A DNA stretch of 64,000 bases. Origin: CBDDKS01 sp965230335 (GTDB taxonomy: Bacteria > Pseudomonadota > Gammaproteobacteria > Enterobacterales > Kangiellaceae). The position numbers and the translations under genes were made by a program. Positions within the stretch are counted from its first letter, which is position 1, and each line of letters begins with the position of its first letter. The notes under the pieces were generated by a model. That model did no database searches, was not told the DNA's origin, and was given only the letters and a program-made list of their open reading frames with translations. Shown piece after piece: positions 26,923 to 36,387 of this stretch. The stretch lies in NCBI GenBank assembly GCA_965230335.1, contig CBDDKS010000006.1, positions 2,914,001 to 2,978,000 of the forward strand. The letters run 5' to 3'.

Positions 26923-27570
26923 ATGGCAAAATTTGTTGACCAGGTTGTAAAACAACGTTTGATTGGTGCTGTTGTCTTAATAGCATTAGCTGTATTATTT
27001 TTACCCAGTATGTTGGGTAAAAAGAAAGAAAGAAAAGTATTTGAAAGTAAAATACCCAAAGAGATATCAGTAAAATTTCAAACATTGGATCATCAAACAT
27101 CAAAGGATACCCAGAATAGAGAAAACGATAAAAACACATCGTCTAAACAGGACCAGATGACTTCTGACAATACAATGACACTTAAGAAAGAAACAGAATC
27201 AAGCCAAGAAAAAAGTATCCCAATAAAAGAAATCATTTCTAAAGAACAAATATCCACCACTAAACAGAAAAAAAATCAAGTATCTGAAAAACCAAAGCCA
27301 GTCTTAGAAGCTGTTAAAAAGTCAGGTTGGGTTATTCAAGTGGGTAGTTTTTCATCCAAAGAAAATGCAGAAAATTTGGCCAAAAAATTAGAAACCAAAC
27401 AATTCAAAACATTTGTTCGGCATAAAGATGTCACCAAAAATCAAATGCATTATCGAGTATTTGTTGGTCCATGGTTAAATGAAAAGCAAGCAAAGCAACA
27501 TCTTAAAGAGATTAAACAGTTTACAGGCTTAACGCCTTTATTGACGAAATGGCGTCCTGACATTCATTAA
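26923..27570 (+). CDS. dedD: SPOR-domain cell division protein DedD
   Basis: DedD is an inner-membrane protein that localises to the septum through a SPOR domain binding denuded glycan. The 215-residue product has one membrane helix (about 12-29, RLIGAVVLIALAVLFLPSML), a long Lys/Ser/Thr-rich periplasmic linker, and a C-terminal SPOR domain (about 138-212) starting GWVIQVGSFSSKENAENLA. The folC-dedD-cvpA-purF order is conserved in gammaproteobacteria. Confidence 0.9.
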   Translation: MAKFVDQVVKQRLIGAVVLIALAVLFLPSMLGKKKERKVFESKIPKEISVKFQTLDHQTSKDTQNRENDKNTSSKQDQMTSDNTMTLKKETESSQEKSIPIKEIISKEQISTTKQKKNQVSEKPKPVLEAVKKSGWVIQVGSFSSKENAENLAKKLETKQFKTFVRHKDVTKNQMHYRVFVGPWLNEKQAKQHLKEIKQFTGLTPLLTKWRPDIH

Positions 27571-27589
27571 AAAAAGAGTATGCATTTAT

Positions 27590-28102
27590 ATGATGTGGTT
27601 TGATTGGGTTTTAGTCGTCATTGTTGCTTTATCAACGGGCATTAGTCTGTTAAGAGGATTTGTTAAAGAAGCCCTGGCATTAGCAGGATGGATCCTGGCT
27701 TTTTTTGTCGCAAAATTCTTTTACCTGGACTTGGCAGAGATATTAATCAATACCATTGAAACACCCAGTATTCGAAAGTCAGTGGCTTGGGTTGCTTTAT
27801 TTTTATTGGTACTGATAGTTGCCGGAGCAGTAAACTTTTTAATTGGTAAAATTTTAAAACATGCTGGATTAACAGGAACCGATCGCTTATTTGGTATGTT
27901 TTTTGGCTGTATTCGCGGTATACTTTTGTGTACTTTACTGATCATAGCGTTAAAAAGTTTTACCAGTGTACATGAAGATCCCTGGTGGACAGAGTCTGAA
28001 CTCATTCCTCATGTTGAAGTTGTTGCGGAATGGTCTTACAAACATTTAAAAGAAATAGCACCAGACGTTATGGTAAAGCTAGATTCTATTATTGATATTT
28101 AA
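27590..28102 (+). CDS. cvpA: CvpA family membrane protein
   Basis: CvpA is a small inner-membrane protein needed in relatives for colicin V production and envelope fitness; its molecular role is unsettled. The 170-residue product has four hydrophobic segments, with DWVLVVIVALSTGISLLRGF at the N-terminus and GTDRLFGMFFGCIRGIL in the middle, both typical. Two adjacent ATG codons (27590, 27593) could start it. It precedes purF by 14 bases, the usual cvpA-purF pair. Confidence 0.93.
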   Translation: MMWFDWVLVVIVALSTGISLLRGFVKEALALAGWILAFFVAKFFYLDLAEILINTIETPSIRKSVAWVALFLLVLIVAGAVNFLIGKILKHAGLTGTDRLFGMFFGCIRGILLCTLLIIALKSFTSVHEDPWWTESELIPHVEVVAEWSYKHLKEIAPDVMVKLDSIIDI

Positions 28103-28116
28103 GGTGACTTGCAATT

Positions 28117-29640
28117 ATGTGTGGTGTTGTTGGTATTTTGGGTCAATCTGCAGTGAATCAAACATTATATGATGCTTTAACGGTTTTACAGCATCGGGGG
28201 CAGGATGCGGCAGGTATGGTAACCCTTCATCGCGGAAAAATGATTATGAGAAAAGCCAATGGTTTGGTGCGTGATGTGTTTCAGGATAGACATATGGTAC
28301 GTTTAGCCGGCAACATAGGCATTGCACATGTGCGTTATCCGACTGCAGGCTGCGCCAGTTCAGCTGAAGCGCAGCCCTTTTACGTGAACTCTCCTTATGG
28401 TATCACTTTGGCGCATAATGGTAATTTAACCAATGCGGAGCAATTGAAAGAAGAACTCTATGTGAGTGATAAACGACACATTAATACCAATTCAGATTCG
28501 GAAGTATTATTGAATATATTGGCACATGAGTTACAGAAAGTTCAGGCTCAAAATTTAAATTCGGAGCATATATTTACAGCAATGGAAGCACTTTATGAAC
28601 GTTGCCGTGGCGGTTATGTGGCTGTGGCTCAGATTCTTGGTGTGGGTATGTTATTTTTCAGAGATCCTCATGGCATTAGACCCTTGGTCTTTGGTTCGAA
28701 AAAAACCGATAAGGGCATTGAATATATGGTGGCATCAGAAAGTGTGGCGTTAGACTCACTGGGCTTTTCTTTGGAAAGAGATGTTGCTCCTGGTGAAGCT
28801 GTCTTTGTTGATATTGAAGGAAATATCCATCACAAAGTGTGTGCGAAATCCACAAATTTTATCCCTTGTATTTTTGAACATGTCTATTTGGCTCGTCCAG
28901 ATTCCATGATTGATAATGTTTCTGTTTATAAGGCCAGATTAAGAATGGGAGAAAAATTAGCTGAACGCATAGAGCGTGAATGGTCCGATCATGATATTGA
29001 CGTTGTTATTCCAATTCCGGATACCTCAACAACCAGTGCAATGCAGTTAGCTCATGGATTAGGCATCAAAATGCGACATGGTTTTGTAAAAAACCGTTAT
29101 ATAGGCCGGACATTTATAATGCCTGGTCAAAAACAAAGAAAAAAATCTGTACGGAATAAATTAAATGCCATTGGCTTGGAGTTTAAAGATAAAAATGTTC
29201 TTTTGGTTGATGATTCCATTGTAAGAGGAACAACCAGTCAACAAATTGTTGAACTTGCCAGAGAAGCCGGTGCTAATAAAGTTTATTTTGCTTCAGCATC
29301 ACCACCTATTCGGTATCCAAATGTTTATGGTATTGATATGCCAACAGCAGATGAGCTGGTTGCTCATGGTAAAACAGTTGAGGATATTACTGATATTATC
29401 GGTGCGGACAAGCTGATTTATCAGTCGATAGACGATTTAGTTGCTTCTGTACAAGAAGGTAATCCTAGTATAAAACAATTTGATTTATCGGTTTTTAATG
29501 GTCAATATTTAACAGGAGATATTGATAAAGACTATTTAGATGAATTAGCAATACGAAGAAATGATTTAGCAAAGGAAAGTCGATTAATAGAAGAGGGCAT
29601 CAGTACAATCATGGATCTTCATAATGAAGGTCATCATTAA
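28117..29640 (+). CDS. purF: Amidophosphoribosyltransferase
   Basis: PurF catalyses the first committed step of purine synthesis, converting PRPP and glutamine to phosphoribosylamine. The 507-residue product has N-terminal nucleophile Cys2 (MCGVVGILGQS), the glutamine-amidotransferase motif RYPTAG, PDTSTTSAMQLAHGLGI, and the PRPP loop VLLVDDSIVRGTTS (about 365-378). Length equals the family norm. No purine operator was identified; it is probably the last gene of the folC-dedD-cvpA-purF run. Confidence 0.97.
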   Translation: MCGVVGILGQSAVNQTLYDALTVLQHRGQDAAGMVTLHRGKMIMRKANGLVRDVFQDRHMVRLAGNIGIAHVRYPTAGCASSAEAQPFYVNSPYGITLAHNGNLTNAEQLKEELYVSDKRHINTNSDSEVLLNILAHELQKVQAQNLNSEHIFTAMEALYERCRGGYVAVAQILGVGMLFFRDPHGIRPLVFGSKKTDKGIEYMVASESVALDSLGFSLERDVAPGEAVFVDIEGNIHHKVCAKSTNFIPCIFEHVYLARPDSMIDNVSVYKARLRMGEKLAERIEREWSDHDIDVVIPIPDTSTTSAMQLAHGLGIKMRHGFVKNRYIGRTFIMPGQKQRKKSVRNKLNAIGLEFKDKNVLLVDDSIVRGTTSQQIVELAREAGANKVYFASASPPIRYPNVYGIDMPTADELVAHGKTVEDITDIIGADKLIYQSIDDLVASVQEGNPSIKQFDLSVFNGQYLTGDIDKDYLDELAIRRNDLAKESRLIEEGISTIMDLHNEGHH

Positions 29641-29679
29641 TGTTTACATAAAACAAGGATTTTAAAAAGGAATAAAATT

Positions 29680-32600
29680 ATGCATAAATATGACATCATT
29701 ATGCTGTTGTTATTGATAATATGGAAACCTTCCTTTTCTCAAAATAAAAATGTCAAAGCGACACCTATGGAAAGTGATTTACATGTCATTAATTTAAGTA
29801 TAGAAGATGGTTTACTTAACAGTTATGTCGATGGTTTTTCACAAAGTCACAATGGTGCAATGTATATAGCAACAGCAGCCGGCTTGAATATCTATGATGG
29901 ATATACCTTTAAAGAAATCCCTGAACATCCAAAAGATCCTTACTCACTTAAAGGATTAATTATTAAAGATGTACTGGTGGATTCTAAAAAGCGAGTATGG
30001 ATTTCAACACTAGCACACGGTATATCCTATTATGATATAGATGAAAAGCGTCTTTATCATGTTACAGTGAAAGGTTTTCCAAAAGATAAAATAGAAGGTT
30101 ATAATTTTTTAACTTTAGGTTCAGATGGAAAAATCTGGGTTGCTTTTTCGGACAACCTCTACGTGTATAATGAGGAAAAAAAATATTTGGAATCTATGGA
30201 ACCATGGATAAAAAAATCCTTTAGTTTTAAGGATTGGACAGACATTACTGCTTCAAAAAATAAAGTGCTATTTACCTACAATGGTTGTGTCGGTAGTTTT
30301 AATATCACAACTAAAGTATTTAATGAAGAATGCTTTTTAAACTATCCTGATGATATTGTTCAGCAAAATGCCAAAAGTATTGTGGCTGATGATAGTTACT
30401 TGTGGATCGCTAAAGGGCCTTATCTTATTCGTAAACATATTAAAAAACCGGAAGAATATAAAGTTTATGAATTGGAACTTGATCGAGATAAGATGTCACA
30501 AATCAATGATTTAATGATAGATAGTAATAATATGTTATGGGTTTCATCTGATGATGGTGTGTTTACTTACAATATAAATACAGATAGTTTCACGCATTAT
30601 AAAAAAAATAAGCTGGATAATTATTCATTGGATTATCATGAAATTGGTACATTATATGAAGATCAGAATGGATTGATTTGGTTAGCCAGCAAGGGAAACG
30701 GACTTTATATTTTAAACCCAGATTCAAGAAAAATTTTTAATTACTTGTTAAATAAGGAAGCCTATCAATTAGACAGTGAAAACTATATTACAGCAATATT
30801 AAAAGATAGATTTGGTTATATATGGTTAGGCACACGTTCGAGTGGCTTGATGCGAATTGATAGAAATAATCAAAAAATTGTACATGCAAGGCTGCCCAAG
30901 CGTGTTGATGGTTATCGTGATACGGCAATGGATATTTATTTGGATATGTATGACAATTTATGGGTTTCCACAAAGGCAGAACTTTATATTATGGATCCTA
31001 TTACATTAGAAGTAAAAGTAAGTTATCGATTTGCAGTTAAAGATAAAAAGGAATTACAGGAAATTTCTGAAGCAGCTATTTTGGAAGATTATAATGGAGA
31101 TATATGGTTATCGGCTTATGAAGGTCTATTTAAAGTGATTAAGCTGAATGGAAAAATACACTCATTTAAAGATATTTTATTTGAAGACTTTTCGAAAAAA
31201 TTTAAAAGTGATACTGGTATTTCGAATGAAGAAATTAATTTAATGCATTCCAATATTGATGGTGCATTCTGGATTGCAACTACAAAAAAAGGATTATTGT
31301 ATTGGGATAACAAAAAAGATATATCTTACACTTTTACACATCAATCTGATAATAAAAACTCTATTTCTGGAGATGAAGTTGTTTTTATTCATGAAGATAA
31401 AAATAAAGCATTGTGGATTGGAACAAGGTTTGGATTGGATAAATTGACTTACCATGAAAGCGATATTAAGAATAGTTATATTGAAAGAATATTGGAAAAT
31501 AAAAAAATACCCAATAAATCTGTTTCATCTATTGCCTCTTCAAAAAATGGAGAGCTATGGTTTACAACAAAAAATGGTTTATATCGATATGCACCAGGTA
31601 ACATTTTAAATGCTGATTTGAAATCAAATGAAAATAAACTTATGAGATTTACTGTGCTTGATGGTTTAAAAACCAATGAGTTTATTGAGGACTGTTCTCA
31701 TCACCACTTTGATGGAGAGTTGTTTTTTGGAACAATTAGTGGTGCCATATCTTTTTATCCTGATGAATTTAATTCAGATGAATATAAGCATAACTTTGTT
31801 CTTTCAGAAGTATTAACCGGAATGGAAAGAAAAATAGATGATCAAGCGATAAAAAATAAAAAAATCAGTGTGCATGAGAAAAATAGTATGATTTCATTAA
31901 CTGCATCAGTTTTGGATTTTTATTTTTCAGATATTATTAAGTATCGCTATCGTTTATTAGGTTGGAGTAAAGAATGGGTGGAACTGGAAAAACGTAAGCG
32001 AACCATTCACTTTATTGGGCTTGATGCGGGTAATTATATTCTTGAAATACAAGCTTCAAATAAGAACGGTCAATGGTTAAACCCAGTATTGAAAATTGAT
32101 TTGGAGGTAAAGCGTTATTTTTGGGAGTCAGGTACACTTTATTTCTTATATGGTTTTATATTATTGTCACTCATTATTTTTGTTATCTATTTTTGGTACA
32201 TTCGTTTTAAGAAAAAACTCAATAAAGTGGAATTGAACTTATCAGATGTAACACATGCAAAGTTATCATTACTTGATGAAGCCAATGCTCTAAAAGAAAT
32301 GATTACATTAAAAGAAAAAAAGATCCATCATTTGAGTATTGAAAAGGATGAACTAGAGGAAAAAATATTAAGTTTTGGTGAAAAGGATTCAACAACCCGT
32401 ATGTTTAATCAAAAATATTTCATTAACTTGATGTCTTCTTCAATAGGTGAGGAAAAAAATCAATTAATTGATGAGAGTGTGCTGATCGGCATTACCTTTT
32501 TATTGAAAAGCCAGAAAAATGAAGAAATCAATAAAATCAATTATGAAAATGTTGTTTTCCAATTGTCTGATACTTTAAAAGATTTTTTTCATGGCGATGC

Positions 32601-33012
32601 TTTATTTTGTCGATGGGATGAAGGTTCAATTTTAGTTATGGAATCGAAAGCGTTAGAGTTGGTTGTTGAAAAAATAAAAAGTTTATATGCTATTATTTCT
32701 ACAAAATATTTCGACTTTGGAAATGGCAATTTAACAAGATTGACGATTAATATTGCATTATTAAAATTTCCTGATAAAGACACATTGAAAGATGAAAATA
32801 GTAAAGTAAAAATATGTTTGTTTATGGAGGATTTGCTGGCTTATTTGAGAAATGAAAAACAAAAAAGTGGTGCTTATTTGTTGGAAATAAAATCTGATAA
32901 ACTAAATTATTCTATTGATCATTATTTAACTCAGGGTATAGAAATATTATTGGAAAGAAATATTTTTCAGTTGTCAAAAGTAAAAATAACAAATGATACC
33001 ACATCAACCTGA
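29680..33012 (+). CDS. Two-component-type beta-propeller membrane receptor with degenerate GGDEF domain
   Basis: The 1110-residue product has a signal peptide (residues 1-20), a large periplasmic region of about 700 residues with repeated propeller blades (WISTLAHGISYYD, LWVSSDDGVFTY, IWLGTRSSGLMRID, LWIGTRFGLDKL), a Y_Y_Y domain (about 740-810, SKEWVELEKRKRTI then LDAGNYILEIQAS), one membrane helix (about 820-842), a coiled coil (about 850-905), and a C-terminal domain that begins like GGDEF (DSTTRMFNQKYFINL). The signature position reads RWDEGSILVM (about 977-986) instead of RxGGDEF, so diguanylate cyclase activity is unlikely. The ligand is unknown. Confidence 0.8.
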   Translation: MHKYDIIMLLLLIIWKPSFSQNKNVKATPMESDLHVINLSIEDGLLNSYVDGFSQSHNGAMYIATAAGLNIYDGYTFKEIPEHPKDPYSLKGLIIKDVLVDSKKRVWISTLAHGISYYDIDEKRLYHVTVKGFPKDKIEGYNFLTLGSDGKIWVAFSDNLYVYNEEKKYLESMEPWIKKSFSFKDWTDITASKNKVLFTYNGCVGSFNITTKVFNEECFLNYPDDIVQQNAKSIVADDSYLWIAKGPYLIRKHIKKPEEYKVYELELDRDKMSQINDLMIDSNNMLWVSSDDGVFTYNINTDSFTHYKKNKLDNYSLDYHEIGTLYEDQNGLIWLASKGNGLYILNPDSRKIFNYLLNKEAYQLDSENYITAILKDRFGYIWLGTRSSGLMRIDRNNQKIVHARLPKRVDGYRDTAMDIYLDMYDNLWVSTKAELYIMDPITLEVKVSYRFAVKDKKELQEISEAAILEDYNGDIWLSAYEGLFKVIKLNGKIHSFKDILFEDFSKKFKSDTGISNEEINLMHSNIDGAFWIATTKKGLLYWDNKKDISYTFTHQSDNKNSISGDEVVFIHEDKNKALWIGTRFGLDKLTYHESDIKNSYIERILENKKIPNKSVSSIASSKNGELWFTTKNGLYRYAPGNILNADLKSNENKLMRFTVLDGLKTNEFIEDCSHHHFDGELFFGTISGAISFYPDEFNSDEYKHNFVLSEVLTGMERKIDDQAIKNKKISVHEKNSMISLTASVLDFYFSDIIKYRYRLLGWSKEWVELEKRKRTIHFIGLDAGNYILEIQASNKNGQWLNPVLKIDLEVKRYFWESGTLYFLYGFILLSLIIFVIYFWYIRFKKKLNKVELNLSDVTHAKLSLLDEANALKEMITLKEKKIHHLSIEKDELEEKILSFGEKDSTTRMFNQKYFINLMSSSIGEEKNQLIDESVLIGITFLLKSQKNEEINKINYENVVFQLSDTLKDFFHGDALFCRWDEGSILVMESKALELVVEKIKSLYAIISTKYFDFGNGNLTRLTINIALLKFPDKDTLKDENSKVKICLFMEDLLAYLRNEKQKSGAYLLEIKSDKLNYSIDHYLTQGIEILLERNIFQLSKVKITNDTTST

Positions 33013-33037
33013 TCTTATTGATAAAGTGAATATAGAC

Positions 33038-34780
33038 ATGAAACAATCAAACATTTTATTTTATTTTTTAATATTTTATCCATTATTATCCTATGCCAGT
33101 GCACCGATTATTAATAATCAGGCAAGATTTTACCCTGTCAAAGCTGATGCAGGTATGGTTGTGACTCAGGATTACCAGGCATCTAAGGTGGGCATGGAGA
33201 TATTAAAAAAGGGAGGCAATGCCATTGATGCTGCGGTTGCTATTGGTTTTGCAGAAGCGGTGACTTTGCCAAAAGCCGGTAATCTGGGAGGTGGCGGCTT
33301 CATGTTAATTTACCTGGCAGATACGCAGTCTGTACTGGCGATTGATTATCGGGAGATGGCGCCTTCAAAAGCTAATAGAGCGCTTTTTTTAGATAAAGAA
33401 GGGAATGTTGATCATGACAAGGCCCGTTATTCTTTATCATCATCCGGTATTCCAGGAACTGTAGCTGGATTATTATATGCATTAGAAGCCTATGGTAGCT
33501 TTAAAAGAAAAACAGTCATTCAACCGGCTTATCATTTGGCAAAAAAAGGCTTTATCGTTGATCAGGCCTTTCATGAAGCATTAGAAGCAAGAAAGTCTAT
33601 TTTGTTAAAAGATAAAGACTTTAAAAAGTTTTACTTTAAACATGACAAGGCTTATCCCGTTGGTGAAAAAATTCGACTACCTGATTTAGCCAAGACTTTA
33701 AAATATATCATAAAAGAAGGAAAGCAGGCTTTTTATCAAGGTGATATTGCCGATAAAATAGTTAATTTTATGCAAGAAAATGATGGGTTAATAACGCATC
33801 AGGATTTACTTCAATATCAAGTTATTGAAAGAGAACCTATTCAGGGTTGGTATCGAGGTTATCAGGTTTTTTCTATGCCGCCACCGAGTTCAGGGGGCAT
33901 TCATATTATTCAGGCTTTAAATATGCTTGAACAATATAATATGAAGACATTTCAGTGGGGAAGTGCACAACATATTCATAGCATGACAGAAGTATTTAAA
34001 CGAATTTATGCAGATAGAAGTCAACATCTGGGCGATCCGGATTATTATCCAGTACCTGTGGATCAATTAACGGACAAAAACTATGCAAAAAAACGAATTA
34101 AAACCATTTCCAATACGCATGCAACAGATTCTCGTCAAATTTATCCAGGTAAATTGAAAGAACTGAAAGAAAGTCCACAGACGACACATTACAGTGTTAT
34201 TGATAAGTGGGGAAATATCGTTAGTAATACCTATACTTTAAATTTTAGTTTTGGTTCTGGAAAGATTGTTCCCGGAACGGGTATTATTTTAAATAATGAA
34301 ATGGATGATTTTTCTGCAAAACCAGGTACAGCAAATGCTTATGGATTAATAGGTGGTGAAGCTAATGCCATTCAACCCAATAAACGTCCATTAAGTTCTA
34401 TGTCTCCTACCATTATTTTTAAAGATAAAAAACCTTATCTTGTGACCGGAAGCCCTGGAGGCAGTCGTATTATCACCAGCGTAATCAATCAAATTGTCAA
34501 TATGATTGATTTTGATATGAATGTTATGGAATCTGTAAGTGCTCCAAGATTTCATCATCAATGGCTACCGGATACTTTATGGGTTGAATCAGGCTTTTCT
34601 CCTGATACCTTATCCTTATTAAAAAATATGGGGCACAATATTCGTATCAGTCGGGCTTATGGTAGCATCCAGGCGATACATATCAACGAACAGGGTGTGT
34701 TTTTTGGTGCAGCTGATCCAAGACGTGACAGTGCCAAAGCAATGGGTTTAATGAAAAATGGTTATCAAGTTGTTCATTAA
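33038..34780 (+). CDS. ggt: Gamma-glutamyltranspeptidase
   Basis: GGT cleaves gamma-glutamyl bonds of glutathione in the periplasm. The 580-residue precursor from ATG 33038 has a signal peptide (MKQSNILFYFLIFYPLLSYA), GNAIDAAVAIGFAEAVTLP, GNLGGGGFMLIY, and the autocleavage site with nucleophile Thr382 (TTHYSVIDKWGN). Downstream are GTGIILNNEMDDFS and the oxyanion SPGGSRIIT. A longer frame from 32993 overlaps the receptor gene and would bury the signal peptide. Spacing from the upstream gene (25 bases) allows co-transcription. Confidence 0.94.
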   Translation: MKQSNILFYFLIFYPLLSYASAPIINNQARFYPVKADAGMVVTQDYQASKVGMEILKKGGNAIDAAVAIGFAEAVTLPKAGNLGGGGFMLIYLADTQSVLAIDYREMAPSKANRALFLDKEGNVDHDKARYSLSSSGIPGTVAGLLYALEAYGSFKRKTVIQPAYHLAKKGFIVDQAFHEALEARKSILLKDKDFKKFYFKHDKAYPVGEKIRLPDLAKTLKYIIKEGKQAFYQGDIADKIVNFMQENDGLITHQDLLQYQVIEREPIQGWYRGYQVFSMPPPSSGGIHIIQALNMLEQYNMKTFQWGSAQHIHSMTEVFKRIYADRSQHLGDPDYYPVPVDQLTDKNYAKKRIKTISNTHATDSRQIYPGKLKELKESPQTTHYSVIDKWGNIVSNTYTLNFSFGSGKIVPGTGIILNNEMDDFSAKPGTANAYGLIGGEANAIQPNKRPLSSMSPTIIFKDKKPYLVTGSPGGSRIITSVINQIVNMIDFDMNVMESVSAPRFHHQWLPDTLWVESGFSPDTLSLLKNMGHNIRISRAYGSIQAIHINEQGVFFGAADPRRDSAKAMGLMKNGYQVVH

Positions 34781-34837
34781 TCCATGATGCTTGAACCATA
34801 GACTCTTCAAATAATATCCGAATATAAGCAGTGTGAT

Positions 34838-35446
34838 ATGACAGATGTAACATTAGTTAAACAATTTTTAAAATGTGAAACACCTAAGGCATGGTTGAAT
34901 CTGGCTGTTGAAAATAAAAACATACTACTGATTGATCATGCCCGATGTGAAAAAAAAGCAGCATCCACAGCCCTCAGTTTAATGTTTCGTTATCCTGATA
35001 AGAATCATCTGTTAGTCAAGTTATCTCGTTTGGCAAGAGAAGAATTAAGACATTTTGAACAAGTGTATGACATGATGCAAATCAGATCGATTGAATACGT
35101 TCATCTCACAGCATCACGTTATGCATCACAATTACGTAAAGAAATACGACAGGGTGAGCCTTTATGTTTGGTGGATACTTTAATTGTGGGCGCCTATATT
35201 GAGGCGAGATCCTGTGAAAGATTTTTTGAATTAGCTCCTTTATTTGATGAAACGGATCCAGAACTGTCCAAGTATTATCGTTTTTTATTGAAATCTGAAC
35301 AGAGGCATTTTCAAGACTATCTGCAATTGGCAGAAACCTATACAAAACAGGATATTACCTCAAGGGTAACTCTGTTTGGTGAACTGGAAGCCGAGTTAAT
35401 TCAATCAAAGGATGAGGACTTTCGTTTTCATAGTGGTGTTTTATAA
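34838..35446 (+). CDS. miaE: tRNA 2-methylthio-N6-isopentenyladenosine hydroxylase MiaE
   Basis: MiaE is a non-haem diiron monooxygenase that hydroxylates the modified A37 of certain tRNAs. The 202-residue product is helical, with IDHARCEKKAASTALSL at the N-terminus, the ligand motifs EELRHFEQVYDMM (about 68-80), EARSCERF, and SEQRHFQDYLQLA (about 150-162). The spacing of Glu and His residues matches a four-helix diiron protein. Length agrees with shorter MiaE proteins of non-enteric gammaproteobacteria. Confidence 0.88.
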   Translation: MTDVTLVKQFLKCETPKAWLNLAVENKNILLIDHARCEKKAASTALSLMFRYPDKNHLLVKLSRLAREELRHFEQVYDMMQIRSIEYVHLTASRYASQLRKEIRQGEPLCLVDTLIVGAYIEARSCERFFELAPLFDETDPELSKYYRFLLKSEQRHFQDYLQLAETYTKQDITSRVTLFGELEAELIQSKDEDFRFHSGVL

Positions 35447-35546
35447 GAAAATCTGTGGTAGGATGCATCCACTAGAATGCCCAATAAGCCCGAAGCCTGT
35501 TTTGACGAGTTTTGGGTTCTAATAGCCAGTATTTGAGGTTGTTATT

Positions 35547-35807
35547 TTGCTTAATATGGTCCCTGTTGATATTTATAGAGTGCAATTTCAGGATGCTCGG
35601 AATAATATTCGGAAAGCTGAAGAGGCTCAGTCATTGGTAGTACCTGTTAAAGCAACAAGAAACACTTCCTTTTATTCTCAACAAACACCATCCAGACTGA
35701 TCAAAAAACAGCAAAAAAACCATTGTGATATTTTAAAAAACGATAATCAAAACACTTTATATACATCAGAACATTTAGTGGGTTGTGAAATTGATATTAT
35801 CGTATAA
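35547..35807 (+). CDS. Small hypothetical protein
   Basis: The 86-residue ORF starts at TTG 35547, with GAGG at 35535-35538 eight bases upstream; ATG 35556 would be 17 bases away. The product is polar and basic in the middle (many Gln, Asn, Lys) and ends with a short hydrophobic stretch GCEIDIIV. It has no signal peptide and no motif I recognise. It sits between miaE and another unknown gene, 39 bases upstream of the latter. Coding status is likely but not certain. Confidence 0.5.
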   Translation: MLNMVPVDIYRVQFQDARNNIRKAEEAQSLVVPVKATRNTSFYSQQTPSRLIKKQQKNHCDILKNDNQNTLYTSEHLVGCEIDIIV

Positions 35808-35846
35808 TAACAAAAATAATATTTATAGTTATCAATAAACGTCAAT

Positions 35847-36350
35847 ATGGTCGCCAAAGATTCAACCTACAATTTTACCGAGTTAATGACGCAAACAAGA
35901 AAATTGGCAGCTGAATATCGTCGTACTACCGGACAATCATTACCTGTCACATCTGAGTTAGCGCGTTTTGATGCCTGCCGTTTGCTGAATTTAATTAAAG
36001 ATGAAGATGATGACGATTTTGTTTTTAGAGCCTATACAAAAGATGAATCTTCCAGTGACGTCAATACAGCATCTTATGAACGTTTGCAAATAAAAGGGAG
36101 AGTCATTTTCCCTGGTCAGAAAGCGAGACAGTTTGTTGGACAACTTAATTTTTCTAAGCAATGGGATTGGACAGTGTTGGTTATTTATAATGCAGATTAT
36201 CAGGCAACTTCTATTTATCAGGTGCCACGTGATGTTTTAGAATCTCAGGTGAATAATGAATCTCGAAATAAACGGGGTGCATTAACTGTTGTTAAATTTA
36301 AAGCAATAGGTGAGAAACTATGGGAACTTCACGCTGAGCATGATCATTAA
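35847..36350 (+). CDS. Conserved hypothetical protein, possible nuclease-like fold
   Basis: The 167-residue product begins YNFTELMTQTRKLAAEYRR and has TSELARFDACRLLNLI, RLQIKGRVI, GQLNFSKQWDWTVLVIYNAD and TSIYQVPRDVLE. It resembles an uncharacterised bacterial family whose members share a QIKGR strand after a variable acidic segment. The QIKG strand could correspond to the second half of a PD-(D/E)xK nuclease motif; that is my inference, not established. The start ATG 35847 has no strong Shine-Dalgarno sequence. It lies 37 bases before yoaA. Confidence 0.65.
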   Translation: MVAKDSTYNFTELMTQTRKLAAEYRRTTGQSLPVTSELARFDACRLLNLIKDEDDDDFVFRAYTKDESSSDVNTASYERLQIKGRVIFPGQKARQFVGQLNFSKQWDWTVLVIYNADYQATSIYQVPRDVLESQVNNESRNKRGALTVVKFKAIGEKLWELHAEHDH

Positions 36351-36387
36351 CATCTGTTGTTCTTAAATATTTTAAGATAGTTAAATA

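Noticed and set aside
35461..35470. GGATGCATCC palindrome after miaE
   Set aside because: A 10-base palindrome alone is too short, and no neighbouring feature supports a site.
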